64,000 bases of DNA from Hawksworthiomyces lignivorus (Eukaryota > Ascomycota > Sordariomycetes > Ophiostomatales > Ophiostomataceae), in the NCBI GenBank assembly GCA_002917075.1, contig NTMA01000048.1, positions 62,001 to 126,000 on the forward strand. Direction: 5' to 3'. The translations under genes and the position numbers were made by a program. Below, one piece after another: positions 48,901 to 60,100 of this stretch (position 1 is the first letter of the stretch; every line of letters starts with the position of its first letter). The notes beneath the pieces were generated by a model. The model had not been told where the DNA came from and ran no database searches. It was given only the letters and a program-made list of their open reading frames with translations.

Positions 48901-49923
48901 CTCCTCGTCTCGCAAAAGAAAAGGAAGCCTGCATCGGACTGCTGGAATTTCTACTGGTCACACGTCTCTGGTTCCTGACTGCTTTTAATTTTCTTATGAC
49001 TCCTTTTGCATATTATTAGCACCTCCAAATTGGGCAACTTCGGTCTCCCCGCCGCATCGGACTTTCCCAGGCACCTCTTTTTCTCTTTTCTGTTGTCTTT
49101 CTCCCTCGCACCTTATTTTTTCTCATTACGACCCTTTTTCTTTTTCTTACTGTTACATCCCGACTCGTCTCTTGCATTTCTGTAATTTTTTTTATTCATT
49201 TTCTTTTCGTTTCTTTTCGTTTCCTTTCCGTTTTGTTGTCTTTTTCCTCTCGTTGCCTCCTTCGGTCTTTTATACGTTGCGCGAAGTGCGAGTGCGAGGT
49301 TCTCTGCTTTCCAGCCCGCGCTTGCCCTGCCCGTCGGGTCGGTCTATAAGTGCGTACGGTCCTTATTAGTACCCTGCAATAAAAAAAAAACGTGCGCCTT
49401 GCGTTCTTTCCCAAAAGTACACACCGCCCGCAGCCGCCCCGCCCTCTCTCAAGTCCCCGCGCCCGAGATATCGATAATCCGCGTCCGCCTGTGCACCCTA
49501 CCCGGAAAAAACGCCTTGCAAGGAACAGGAAGGGCGGCAAGACAGCAAGAAGAGGAAAAAAAACAGGATTGCTGAAAAACAAAGCGAATTCAGTCTGCTC
49601 CCACCACAGATCCAGCTGGGCTGCAAATCGATCTCTCCTTTCAATCCCTGCGAAACTGTGCTCTGCCTCCCCGCAAGCGCAGCAATCTATTTATATCTTT
49701 GTGTTATTCATCCAATCTTTTTTTTTGTTTGTTAATCTTCAAATGGTCCAAATGATCGTTGCCTGCCGCTGCGGCGCTTCCCAATAACGCGCCCTCTGCG
49801 CAGTCGACGTCGATTCCTACGTCAACATCGAATTGTCTTTTCTACCATCTCTCCAATCTTCCCACCCCACTTCCAGTCCTCTAACTCGGCTTATCCTTAA
49901 CTCTCCTTCCCTTCACCGTCACC
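45984..49923. other. Intergenic region, 3.9 kb
   Basis: TACGGAGTA/TACTCCGTA copies lie at 46399-46407 and 46575-46583, with a variant at 46852-46860. Frames such as 47548-47799 (+, 83 codons) and 48695-48045 (-, 216 codons) lack motifs and are not accepted as genes. From about 49060 to 49260 the + strand is T/C-rich, and the region up to 49920 looks like the leader of the next gene. Confidence 0.5.
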
Positions 49924-52900
49924 ATGAAGGGCTCACTTCCGAGAAAGTTTATGAGCATTCGCGACAAGAATGGCTCTCACCGTCGCAGCAAATCGTCAGA
50001 ACCCGGTCATAAGGTATACCAAGCTCCACGTTCTTTGCAAGATTCCGATTCTATCTTGGGTGTGCCCAAGAAGACATCGCTAACAGTAGCTGTCCCCCCG
50101 TCCTTTGCCAGGCTCGACCCCTCTCCGCTGATGTCTTTTTTTCCTATTTCAAGAGCGATGCCTCCAAACAGGCAGCAAAAGAAGAGGACGAGAAGGAGAA
50201 GCTGTCGCTAAAAGTGCGTTACTTGCCCTCCATGTCTATCAGTCATTGTCAGAGGCGGACTTCCTCTAACTCTCCATTCTTCTAGGTCGACGATATTTAC
50301 AGCCGTATAGACGAGCTCCGCTTCCACAACATTACCAAAGAGCACATTCGTTTTGCCTTACTCTCCAAACACGCCGAAGGCGATGTGGACAAAGCGATCG
50401 AACTTATTCAGCTTCAGCAGCAGGCTTTCTCTGGCATATTATTACCTTACAACCCCAACACGGAAATGGTCGGCGCTGAGAACAGGAGCAATGTCACCTG
50501 CTACATTGACGCTCTGCTCTTTGCCATGTATGCCAAGCTGGGAGCTTTTGAGTGCATGTTGAAGAACGATTTGCCCAACGAGAACCAACGAAACCTAGCT
50601 GCCCTTCTCCGCTTGTGGGTCAACATGCTCCGTAGTGGCAAGCTTATCCGCACCGACATGGTCAGTTCTCCGTCGGCTCTCATATTCCTTTACGGCAGGC
50701 GCTAACTATGTGTAGACCACAACCATCCAGGAAGCCCTGGCCGCCTGCGGCTGGAAGGAAGCGCGCTTGCTGTTGCAGCAAGATACGTCCGAAGCCTTTG
50801 CGTTCATCACAGAGACCTTGCAGCTGCCTCTCCTCACTCTACAGGTCGATCTCTTTCATCAGGGTAAACGCGACGATGATGATCACAAGGTTGTCTATGA
50901 ACGCCTGCTCAACTTGGCTGTCCCGCCCGATCCCGAAGGGAAGGGAGTCAAGCTCGAAGACTGCCTTGAGGACTACTTTAACACAAAAGTCGATGTCTTG
51001 CGTGACAGCCTTGAGGAGAAAAAGGCCGCTGGGAGTTTGTCCATTTCGCCAGAAGATACTATCCGCCTTGTAGCCGCTGAGACTGAGATAGTCACTAGTC
51101 CAACCACCATTGACAACAATGACAACAAGGACAACAAGGACAACACAGACAACACAGACAGTGGAGACAACACGGATAGTAGCAGCAGTAGCAACGACGA
51201 TACTGACGTGAACAACGCCGACGAAGCCAATAGCAGTAACGATGCCAATAAGGGCAGCGACGCCGAGGAAAAGGACATTAGCGATATAAACAGCAGCAAT
51301 ATGAACCCCACAGATGCCACTAATGCTAATACTGCCAGCGATAATACCGTCAACGAGAATATCGTTACAGAGAATGTTGCCAAAGAAAATACAGCAAATG
51401 AGAGTGCCACGACGGAGAATACTGCTGCGGGGAATAAGGTGACCGAGTATATGGCGACCGAGAATACAACGACTGAGAATGCTGTCATTGAGAATGCCGG
51501 GACTGAGAATACCACGACTGAGAATACCACGACTGAGAATACCACGACTGAGAATACCACGACTGAGAATACCACGACTGAGAATACCACGACTGAGAAT
51601 ACCACGACTGAGAATACCACGAATGAGAACAACGTGACAGAAAACGCCAAGACCACAGATACGGTTACCGAGGATACTATAACTGAGAATACTACATCCG
51701 AGAATACCGTCAATGAGAGCAGTACTAAAGAGAATGTCACGGACGAAAGTACAGCCAACACAGCAGAAGAAAGTAGCGGCGAGTCATTTGACCGGGATCC
51801 TGCACCAGTACAGCGTCGCTGGACTATGCTAGAGCCATACTCGCTTGTGCCAGAGGGCAGCGCAGCACAATCTTCCGCTACGACGAATCCGCGATTCCCA
51901 GCTAGTGGCCGCCAGCGATCAGCCAGTATTATTCAACGCATAGTCATCGAAGATGGAAAGCCTCCAACACCAGAAGACAGCTCGAATTTCTTGCAACAGG
52001 TCAAGCGACAAGGCTCTACTATCATAAAGGCCGTCACCATTCCAGCGTGGCAATTTTTCCGCCTAATTCGTACGTCTCTTTCAAGTTAATCTTATCTTAT
52101 TCCATTTCTAGTTTTCTTCTACTGACACAATATAGCTTGGCACTCTACTTCCAACAGCGAACCGCAAAATGATATTGACGTAGCTCGGCAGTTCAATCAA
52201 CGTCCTGTTGTCGGTATTTGCCTCAAACGTTACATGATGAACGAGTCTGGGCAGTTTATACGGCAAAATACCTACATCGATATCCCCGACAGCCTTCGAT
52301 TGCCTTGCTTCATGATGGCAGAAGATGGCCGTCCTAAAGATAACGAGCTAAACTTGGAATATAAGCTTGTGCTGCAGTCCGTAGTCTGCCACCGAGGGAT
52401 GTCTCTCCACAGCGGCCATTATATCTCCTTTGCTCGTGTGAACCCCAAGATTCTGACCGACAACCGACGCCATGAGCTCGATCCGCCACCAGACTACGAG
52501 GAGGAACAATGGGTGAAATTTGATGATCTCGCTCTCGACAACCGAGTCACTTATGTGGACGACATCAAAACTGCCCTGAAGGCGGAGATGCCTTATCTGC
52601 TCTTTTACCAGATAATGCCAATGGTTGACATGAGTCCTTCGACGACGGAGGTGAATGAAGTGAACGAGCCGCCCTCTTACAGCACTTTGACAAGCAATAT
52701 GCCTGGGACAGTGCCTCTGGCTGGTCAACCAGAAGTCGACCGCGCAGACATGGCGGCTCCAGGGACGATGCTCAACAATGGCAGCTATTTTGATGTATCT
52801 ACTTGGGGGGGATCTTCAACAACTGTTCCCAGCGTTCGCTTTTCGTCTGATCTGGAACGTACGCCGCGCATCAGCTTAGATGACGACTCAATTGCTTCGT

Positions 52901-53739
52901 TGTCCGTAGCTAATGCTTACCGGAAAACTGCCGATGGGTTGTCGCGCCGTGGCAGCCTCGCATTTACAAGTTCAGTTGGCGGCACACCCATAATTACACC
53001 AGAGGGTGGGCGATCGCCCGTCATCGCGCCAGCTGGCGCGCCTGTCGCTACACCGCCGGAAGAATTCTCAACTGCCCAACGGCTGTCGCGTGCTGCGGCC
53101 CGTTTAGCTGGCAAATCTTTGAACCGGAGCCGTCCTCCGAGCCAGGCAAGCGAAGGCCGTATCAGCCTGACCATGTCGCGGCTTGGAGGTCTCATGCGGA
53201 CAAGCAGGGAGATTCTGCGTGAAGGCGGACCAGACGCAATGTCGTCGCTGACGGTAGCCAACGCTGCCACCACGCATGGTGCTAGTGTTTCGAGCACGGC
53301 TATTCCGACTAGTTTGGCTGCGGATTTGAGCACACCTCTGACCGCCGTTGCTACAGCACCTACCGCTGCTTCGTCACCTGGTCTGTTGCAAGAACCTTTA
53401 CCGCCGTCCGAATCTCTCTCACACTCGGTGCCGTCAGCTGTTCCACAATTTCTGCAGCAGCAACAGCAACCAGGCCAGCAGGACCAACTTCAGCAACCCG
53501 ACGGCCAACCGGATACAACACGCCACCACCATCATCATCACCATCATCACCTCCGTCGCGGCAAGTCCAGGAGTCGCCAGGACAAAGACGGTGATGTAGA
53601 CAATATCAACATTTCACAGGACGGAACCGAATCTGTTCCAACTGGTACATTTGGTTCAGGTATAAGCAGCAAAGGCAAAGATAAAGAAAGAATGCGGAAC
53701 AAGGCGGGCGTTCCAGAGCGCGAGTGCCTAGTCATGTAA
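49924..53739 (+). CDS. Ubiquitin-specific protease (C19 family) with coding minisatellite and CaaX terminus
   Basis: Removes ubiquitin from substrates (cysteine protease). Five exons, 49924-50013, 50112-50213, 50286-50660, 50716-52069 and 52136-53739, give 1,174 aa. A UBA-like helical segment ([20 protein letters not shown], continuing [19 protein letters not shown]) spans about residues 65-112. The Cys box [15 protein letters not shown] has its nucleophile at about Cys136, a QQDTSEAF box follows, and the His box [11 protein letters not shown] has its His at about 735. A long acidic Asn/Thr/Asp-rich insert of roughly 350 residues with repeated TENTT units separates the boxes. The C-terminal 350 residues are Ser/Pro-rich, with nine consecutive His near 1103. 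The protein ends ECLVM, a CaaX-type prenylation motif. The N-terminus [15 protein letters not shown] is basic. All introns are 54-98 bp with good splice sites. The substrate is unknown. Confidence 0.92.
51511..51630 (+). repeat. 15-bp coding minisatellite, eight units (TTENT)
   Basis: Seven identical copies of ACCACGACTGAGAAT followed by one diverged copy, in frame, with more degenerate relatives on both sides (about 51340-51750). It encodes a Thr-Thr-Glu-Asn-Thr pentapeptide repeat inside the deubiquitinase insert. Confidence 0.9.
53522..53551 (+). repeat. Nine-histidine codon run in the deubiquitinase tail
   Basis: Alternating CAC and CAT codons encode nine His in a row, followed by LRRG. 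It is a low-complexity, possibly metal-binding stretch. Confidence 0.8.
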
Positions 53740-54408
53740 TATGACTGCATTCTACTTTCTTACTTTGCAGACCGTTTCCCGGCAAGGGAACCTTCTATGG
53801 CCCTTGTGAACTGCTCTTTTCTTAGGTTTTCTCGAGCTGTATATAATAAAAGAGGATTTATGCATATTGAATAGAGGGAAAGGGAGCATACGAAACGGTT
53901 TCTTCTTAATGGTTAATATCTTTCTTTCTTTTGGGGACGAATGGGGCCATGGGACAAACGGGACGATTATCTTTTTTTCTTTTTCTACGATATGATACCA
54001 CGCAGCATAGCAAAACGGATGTATATGAAAGAGGTGCATTTGCGATAGCATAAACTAAAAAAGAGTATTTATGACTATTTACAGGAAAGGATGACAATCA
54101 ATGAGCGCATCACACGGTCGCCAAGTTTCTATATTGAGGATTGACCCTAAGCGAACTTCTAGCTATGCGCTAATAATTAAACGACAAAAGGGAAGTTCGA
54201 CACGACTCCTTCATTAGGCTTGGCAATCTTCCTTTTCTTGCCTTCAGCTGATTAAAGCTCTTCTTGGAAACGATATCGATTTGTTTTCACAGCAATAATT
54301 TTTCCTTTAATAAAAAGAAAAGAAGGAAGGAAAGAAAGCCTGTGAGATCCCGCGTGCCAATTGGTGATCGTTCTGATTCTGCGCAGCTTCGTCCAGCCTG
54401 TTTACCGC
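53740..54408. other. Convergent intergenic region
   Basis: 3' regions of the deubiquitinase (+) and the beta-trefoil-like gene (-). Nothing else is recognised. Confidence 0.6.
53845..53850 (+). terminator. AATAAA poly(A)-type signal after the deubiquitinase gene
   Basis: AATAAA in ATATAATAAAAG, about 106 nt past the stop codon. Confidence 0.4.
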
Positions 54409-54996
54409 TTATCTCGGCTCTTCGATTTTAACAAAGTCCCACCGAGTTGTTGCGTGGGGCCTTGCTACGATGCTCTTCTCATCTTCACCGACGGTCATCG
54501 CCCATAGCTCATAATCGTATGGCATGAGCAGCTGGTATCCTCCGCTGGGATGCAGTCTCGGTGTGAAATACTCCCACCGCTCGTGCCTCGGGGCCATGGT
54601 ACGCATGCCGTATCTATTGTCGTGGCCAATATACTTGCCCGTCTTGGGGTTGCAGAATCCGAAATAGTTTTTGTTCTCGACACAGAGCCAGTAGGTCATT
54701 TTGGGATCCCGTACCTCCTCAATGTTTTGGACGCGGGGCCCGTCTCTCGTAAGAGTGACCACTTTGCCGGTGCCTCGTTCACGAATCATGTATATGCTTC
54801 CGGACCACGGGACGGCAAAATCTTCAAAGTCGCCGACTACAGTTGGCGGAGTTTTTGCAGTGTAGCCGGTTGTCGACGTAACCGAAGCGACATCGTCTTT
54901 GTCCATCTTGATGCTCATGCCAGAAGATTGCTTCGCAAGCGTCAGCACGAAGGTCGTACGAGCGGGGGCGGTTGTGCTATGTCTTACTTGTCCCAT
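54409..54996 (-). CDS. Small beta-trefoil-like fungal protein
   Basis: An uninterrupted frame of 195 aa on the minus strand. The body, from about residue 60, has the spacing of a fascin/ricin-type trefoil: SGSIYMIRERGTGKVVTL, then YWLCVENKNYFGFCNPKTGK, YIGHDNRYGMRT, WEYFTPRLHPSGGYQLLM, YELWAMTVG and TRWDFVKI. There is no signal peptide, so it is probably cytosolic. A possible 57-nt intron, 54987-54931 (GTAAGA donor, GTGCTGAC branch, GAAG acceptor), has a length that is a multiple of three and contains no stop; removing it gives 176 aa starting MGQQSSG. Related-looking small fungal proteins of unknown role exist from memory, but I cannot name a function. Carbohydrate binding is only suggested by the fold. 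Confidence 0.75.
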   Translation of the reverse strand: MGQVRHSTTAPARTTFVLTLAKQSSGMSIKMDKDDVASVTSTTGYTAKTPPTVVGDFEDFAVPWSGSIYMIRERGTGKVVTLTRDGPRVQNIEEVRDPKMTYWLCVENKNYFGFCNPKTGKYIGHDNRYGMRTMAPRHERWEYFTPRLHPSGGYQLLMPYDYELWAMTVGEDEKSIVARPHATTRWDFVKIEEPR

Positions 54997-55683
54997 CCGT
55001 CTTCCCTTGCAAGAAAAAAGACACCGAGTACCAGTGCAGCAGAAATAAACTCACAATACGATTTTAAAAAAAAAAAAAAAAAAAAAGCCGATATACTGCG
55101 TTAGCAAGGGAAACTTTTTGGAACAATTTGGAGGAAAGAGATGCTCAATTTTTGGATCAAAGAGGAGGGAAATGATCAGGACTTCATCTGTTGCACCCTC
55201 TAATCTCGGTGCCTAAGCCTTAGATATGCTGGCATGATTGTGACGAAATGCGAGCCTTGGCTGTTTTGGCCGCCACCTTTGGCCGGTCAGAAAACGGGCT
55301 TCGTAAAGATCCAAGTCATGCAGGCCAATAGACACGCTTTATGCTGTTCAGAGAGAGACGAGCAAAGCACCAAATGTAACGTATAGTTCATCTTACTCAA
55401 AGTTTTAAAATATGCTCAAATTTGGAACCATGTTCCCTATATGATTGATTCCCTTATTATATAAGATCCCTGGAGATTTCGAACAAAGCGATTGATTGAG
55501 GTTTAGCAAAGTGGAAGACATAAACCGGGAAGAGACAAGGAAAAGCCTCAATATACAGGATCTGGCTCGATGTAAATATGTAACGAGAAAAGAATATTTT
55601 GCTTGCTCTCACACTACCCGATGTAAAACCTAGGACAGCCCACGCCCTGCTCATCCATCTTTCTTGTATTCAAACCACGCCGC
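54997..55683. other. Intergenic region with A21 run
   Basis: A run of 21 adenines at 55066-55086 lies 70 bp upstream of the beta-trefoil-like gene start (T-tract on its coding strand). The remainder is AT-rich and without a supported gene. It is the promoter of one gene and the 3' region of the next. Confidence 0.6.
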
Positions 55684-56908
55684 TTAAAAGTGGCGGTGGT
55701 GCTTCTTGTGGAAGCGGTGGTGCTTCTTGTGGAAAGCGTCCTCTTCGGTGTCGTCGGCGGCATCGGCAGTGTCGGCCTTCTCAGCGGCTTCCACGTCGCG
55801 AGGGATAAAATGACCGCGGTGGTGCTTGTGGAAGCGGTGATGCTTCTTATGGAAAGCGTCCTCCTGAGTAGAGTCGGCGGCATCGGTGGTCTCAGTAGCG
55901 TCAGCTGCCTCTACGTCGCGGGGGACAAAGCCACCATGGTGGTGCTTGTGGAAACGGTGGTGCTTCTTGTGGAAGGCGTCCTCCTCCGTACCATCGACAG
56001 CGTCATCTGCCTCAGTGGTCTCTGCGGTCTCCACATCACGAGGGATGAAGCCGCCGTGGTGGTGCTTGTGGAAGCGATGGTGCTTCTTGTGGAAGGCATC
56101 CTCCTCGGTGGCGTCGGTGGCGTCGGCGGCGTCGACCTCCTCTGTGCTCTCCACGTCGCGGGGCACAAAGCCGCCGTGGTGGTGCTTGTGGAAGCGGTGG
56201 TGCTTCTTGTGGAAAGCATCTTCCTCGGTGGCGTCGGCGGCATCGGCAGCATCAGTCTCCTCCGTGTTCTCTACATCGCGGGGGACAAAGCCACCGTGAT
56301 GGTGCTTGTGGAAGCGGTGGTGCTTCTTATGGAAAGCATCATCCTCAGTTCCCTCAGCATCATCAGCGGCCTCGGTAGCCTCCACGTCCCGAGGAACAAA
56401 GCCGCCGTGGTGGTGCTTGTGGAAGCGGTGGTGCTTCTTATGGAAAGCATCCTCCTCAGTTCCCTCAGCATCATCAGCGGCCTCGGTAGCCTCCACGTCC
56501 CGAGGAACAAAGCCGCCGTGGTGGTGCTTGTGGAAGCGGTGGTGCTTCTTATGGAAAGCATCCTCCTCAGTTCCCTCAGCATCATCAGCGGCCTCGGTAG
56601 CCTCCACGTCCCGAGGAACAAAGCCGCCGTGGTGGTGCTTGTGGAAGCGGTGGTGCTTCTTGTGGAAAGCATCTTCCTCAGTGCCGTCCGCGGCATCAGC
56701 GACATCAGCAGTCTCTGTGGCTTCCACGTCGCGGGGCACGAAACCACCGTGGTGGTGCTTGTGGAAGCGGTGGTGCTTCTTGTGGAAGGCGTCCTCCTCG
56801 GTTCCCTCGTTATCATCGGCCTCCTCTGCAGCCTCCACATCACGAGGTACAAAGCCACCGTGGTGGTGCTTGTGGAAGCGGTGATGCTTCTTGTGGAAGT
56901 CATCCGTC
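55684..56908 (-). repeat. Tandem coding repeat array, 11 units of 111 or 120 bp
   Basis: The His-rich core and acidic linker recur every 37 or 40 codons. Units differ mainly in the linker, while the core DNA (AAGCACCACCGCTTCCACAA and neighbours) is almost invariant. Outer units are the most diverged. Confidence 0.93.
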
Positions 56909-57109
56909 TCAGTGGCATCAACCACCGGTGCAGCGGCAATCCGAGTGGCAAGACCGGAAGAGGCCTATTATTAGAGTTAGAGAAGAGAGTGGTCGTAAGT
57001 CGTACTAAAATATAGAAGCTCAAGTACTCACATCAGCGACAGGCGGCAGGACGGCGCTGAGAACGCCGGGCGCCAGAAGGAGTGCAGACAGGACGACCTT
57101 GGACAGCAT
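55684..57109 (-). CDS. Secreted histidine-rich tandem-repeat protein
   Basis: Two minus-strand exons, 57109-57032 and 56964-55684, with a 67-bp intron (GTGAGT..AATAG), encode 452 aa. Residues 1-19 (MLSKVVLSALLLAPGVLSA) form a clear signal peptide. After about 29 residues of spacer come eleven copies of the 16-mer FHKKHHRFHKHHHGGF, the last two degenerate. They are separated by linkers that start VPRDVE and are then Ala/Thr/Asp/Glu-rich (21-24 residues, strongly acidic), and the protein ends on the last core copy. Each core has seven His, three Lys, one Arg and three Phe and no acidic residue or Cys. The Pro-Arg at every core/linker border could be a Kex2-type processing site, though no Lys-Arg is present. 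Possible roles are metal binding, a pH-responsive wall component, or a precursor of repeated cationic peptides. There is no similarity to a named family that I can assert. No tailoring enzyme lies nearby. Confidence 0.88.
56350..56682 (-). repeat. Three near-identical 111-bp units inside the array
   Basis: The same sequence starts at 56350, 56461 and 56572 on the + strand, exactly 111 bp apart, with almost no differences. This indicates recent unit duplication by unequal exchange or slippage. Confidence 0.88.
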
Positions 57110-60100
57110 CTTGGCTATATTGTGACGACGATGGAGAGGTGGATAGAGAATAGAAGTGATGCTGGGTATTGAAGATGATGGAGAGGATGGTCTCTAAGGA
57201 AAGTTCTTCTTCAAACGCAGTGGAAAGCCCAGACTTTTATATTCAAAATCAACTTCCGACCTTTCTATTCTGTAATGCCTTTATGATTTTCATCCCCTTG
57301 GATGTTGCTTTTTTTGGAACTGCCGCTCGGGTGCTCAACTTTGCCCATCTTTGTGATGCCCGGTTTACCTTCGGTATGCATCTTCAAATTAAAGTCGACG
57401 TAAGCTGATGATGTACGGAAATCGACTGTGCTATCAAGAAAGAGGTGGAAGAAGGAAGAGACACGAAGGTGCAATAGCATCAATATGGAAGGTATTTCCA
57501 ATTTGGATGAAAGCTGCTTGTCAAGCAAAGCACACACCCCGGAAAAAGATATACTTGTGGTGATCCATCAAGGAATGATGAACAAAGAGAGCAGCATCAA
57601 GCAAGGGTTATACAGCATCACAGAAGACGGTCTTGGGCGGCCACTTGAATGCAACTAACAGGAGCAACGAGTGTGGGTACAGGGGCGTGTGTGTAAACAG
57701 GGCTTCATCGGTAGAATAAGGCTCGGTGATATCTATATTAGGTATATTTTCTTCGTAGATCCGAATGCTAATTACAGTGTACAGTCTTCTCATCTGCCCC
57801 GGAACAGCAAAGATCAAAAGAGTAAAGATATGTAAGGCTAGAAAGAGAGCTTCTGAAAGCCACACAGAAGATGTCCCGCTCGTGTGGAGAGCCTCTTTTT
57901 ACCCTGGAGCGCATTACACGGAGCCAAGCCACTGACCGCTTCTCCTTTCTCCTTTGTTGTCTCCATCCCCATACTTCGTCCGTAGTCTGAGATAAATAAA
58001 TTAACCGCAGACGTGTGTTGATATTTTAAATAGATCACGGGATAGATATGTATACACAACTAACAACTGAATCCGATGACGACACGCCACAAGTTGAGGC
58101 AACTAGCAGTAGTATTAGTGCGAAGAAATGAAAGGATTAGTGACTTGTCCGTCTTTCCTTTGCTTTAACAGTAATGCGAGATTCTGTTATATTCATGGCC
58201 TTTGGGTATTGGCATCTTTCATTATATTCGCTTTTCATCAACGCTCTCTGCGCTGTTGAATTTTTTTACATTCTTATATTTTACTCCTTTCGGAAATAGG
58301 ACTTCAGTAATAATCGAAAGGGTTTCTCGGAAACACAAGACTTGGCGTTTGCATTGGCAGCGTTAATGTTCATTAAAACGAAGGCAAAGCCGAATAATAG
58401 TTCTGTTTGGTTTACCTAATATTCCACTGGTGGATCTTGTCAAAAGCATGGTACGATCTTCCCGGTGCCGTGTGGCTCGCTTGGTTCTGCTCATGTCTCT
58501 TATGCATGAAAATGAAGCTTTTTAGTCTTCCAGGACGAAATAACTCTAAAGCTTTTAGAATCTGCGGTGCCTACTCTACCGTACTGGCGATATTACACCA
58601 GGGCTCTTTGTTTATGATTCTTGTCGGTTATGTTAGTTACCTCCGAGAGGCATACGTATGCCTACTATCACAATAAAGTATATGCTCCATTTCCGTTGCT
58701 GCTCGACCAGATTTTGATGCGGCGAAATTGCGATTACCTTGTTATGGTCTCTTCTCACTGTTTGTCCCCAGATATTTTCTCTGGAGGAAAACAAAAGAAT
58801 ACGGCTAGCTAAATAGTTTACGTACTGCGGTGTAGAGTGGTCGCAATAGCGCGTACCAGAACGTAGGGTACGCAATTTATCAACCTGTCCACTGTATAGT
58901 TCATTTAGATGCACCACTTGGGTGAGTCCCCTCGGGGGCAATTTAAGACTGAGAACGATTAAGGCCTTCCGCAGCCGTAGGAACCAACGTTCTCTAGCAG
59001 CAACCGCTAAAAATATTGGTTTTGAGGCTTACGACACACGTCCTCCTCTCTGTCCCTTCCCGCATTTGCATATTTGATCCACGGGAAGATGAGATCATCG
59101 TTCACAGGAGTGGTGAGGCGAGTTCGTTCGGTGTCGATGACACTTGATCATCGTTGTCCGCCACGGTACCCTTACCTAACACCTCGAGTACCCCTAGCAC
59201 GCAATAACCTAAAAGCTTCAGCTGCGGCCTTCTCAGAACCGGGCATGGATTAGCAGATGGTAAGATGTGTCTTTATTTTTGTTGGAAGCAATATAACGAG
59301 ACGAATATCAATCTCATTTGTCCAAAAGTACAAGACAAGGCACGTTTCCTGGCCACTTACATTTCGCCACCCACAGCATTCTCCAGATAAATCGGCCTCT
59401 AGTAAAATGGCACGCATAGTTTCTGAATTAGCGAAGTGTATTTTTAAGTCATATTCTTTGAAAAAGCAGATCCGAGCAAAAGGCAAAATGCAAAAAAAAG
59501 AGGGGACCGTGTGGGTAAGGGGGCCACAAGCAACAAAAGGGAAACACGGAACGATCTTCTGGGTAAATGCTCACCGTACTTGCAGATGCGGCGTTCCTAG
59601 CCCGCAGTCCGCAGTTGAAGTCCCCATCTTTTTCAGACCATAATCTAGCAGATGCAGCAGTAGATACAAAGCTTAGTCCTTACTAGAATGGAATGCATGC
59701 AGAATGGCCGTCCTTTTTCTGGGGGCGGATGCACATGCACAGCCCTTCGCTATGTATACCTTTGGACGCCTTTTGCCCGCATAGTACATACATTAAAGCT
59801 CTCTCCTTGGCGATGCTAACCTTTGTGATCACCATGATGCCGTCCTGCAGTGCCTCCTTTTGGGTTTCTTGTTTTGTTCTGTACCTTTTTTTGGAGACTT
59901 GTTTGGAAAGCTACATGAAGGAGTAAAAATTGGAAAGATACAGGAACAAGAACACAGAGAAAAAAAAGGCATAAGCTGAAGAATATCGAAAGTTAAACAA
60001 GCATAAAATTAGAGCAGTAGGCCGAGCAATCGAGAATAAATTCATGAATGATGTGATGCAGGCACGCATCACACCTTCATAGAGACAGAGGGCTGAAGTC

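Noticed and set aside
55690..57015. 441-codon hydrophobic repeat frame on the + strand
   Set aside because: It is the reverse complement of the His-rich repeats (His/Lys codons read as Val/Leu). The minus frame has the signal peptide, the spliced start and meaningful composition.
55684..57109. Assignment of the His-rich gene to a RiPP (ustiloxin-like) cluster
   Set aside because: No UstY-type oxidase, methyltransferase or tyrosinase-like gene lies in the window, and the cores lack Tyr, the usual cyclised residue.
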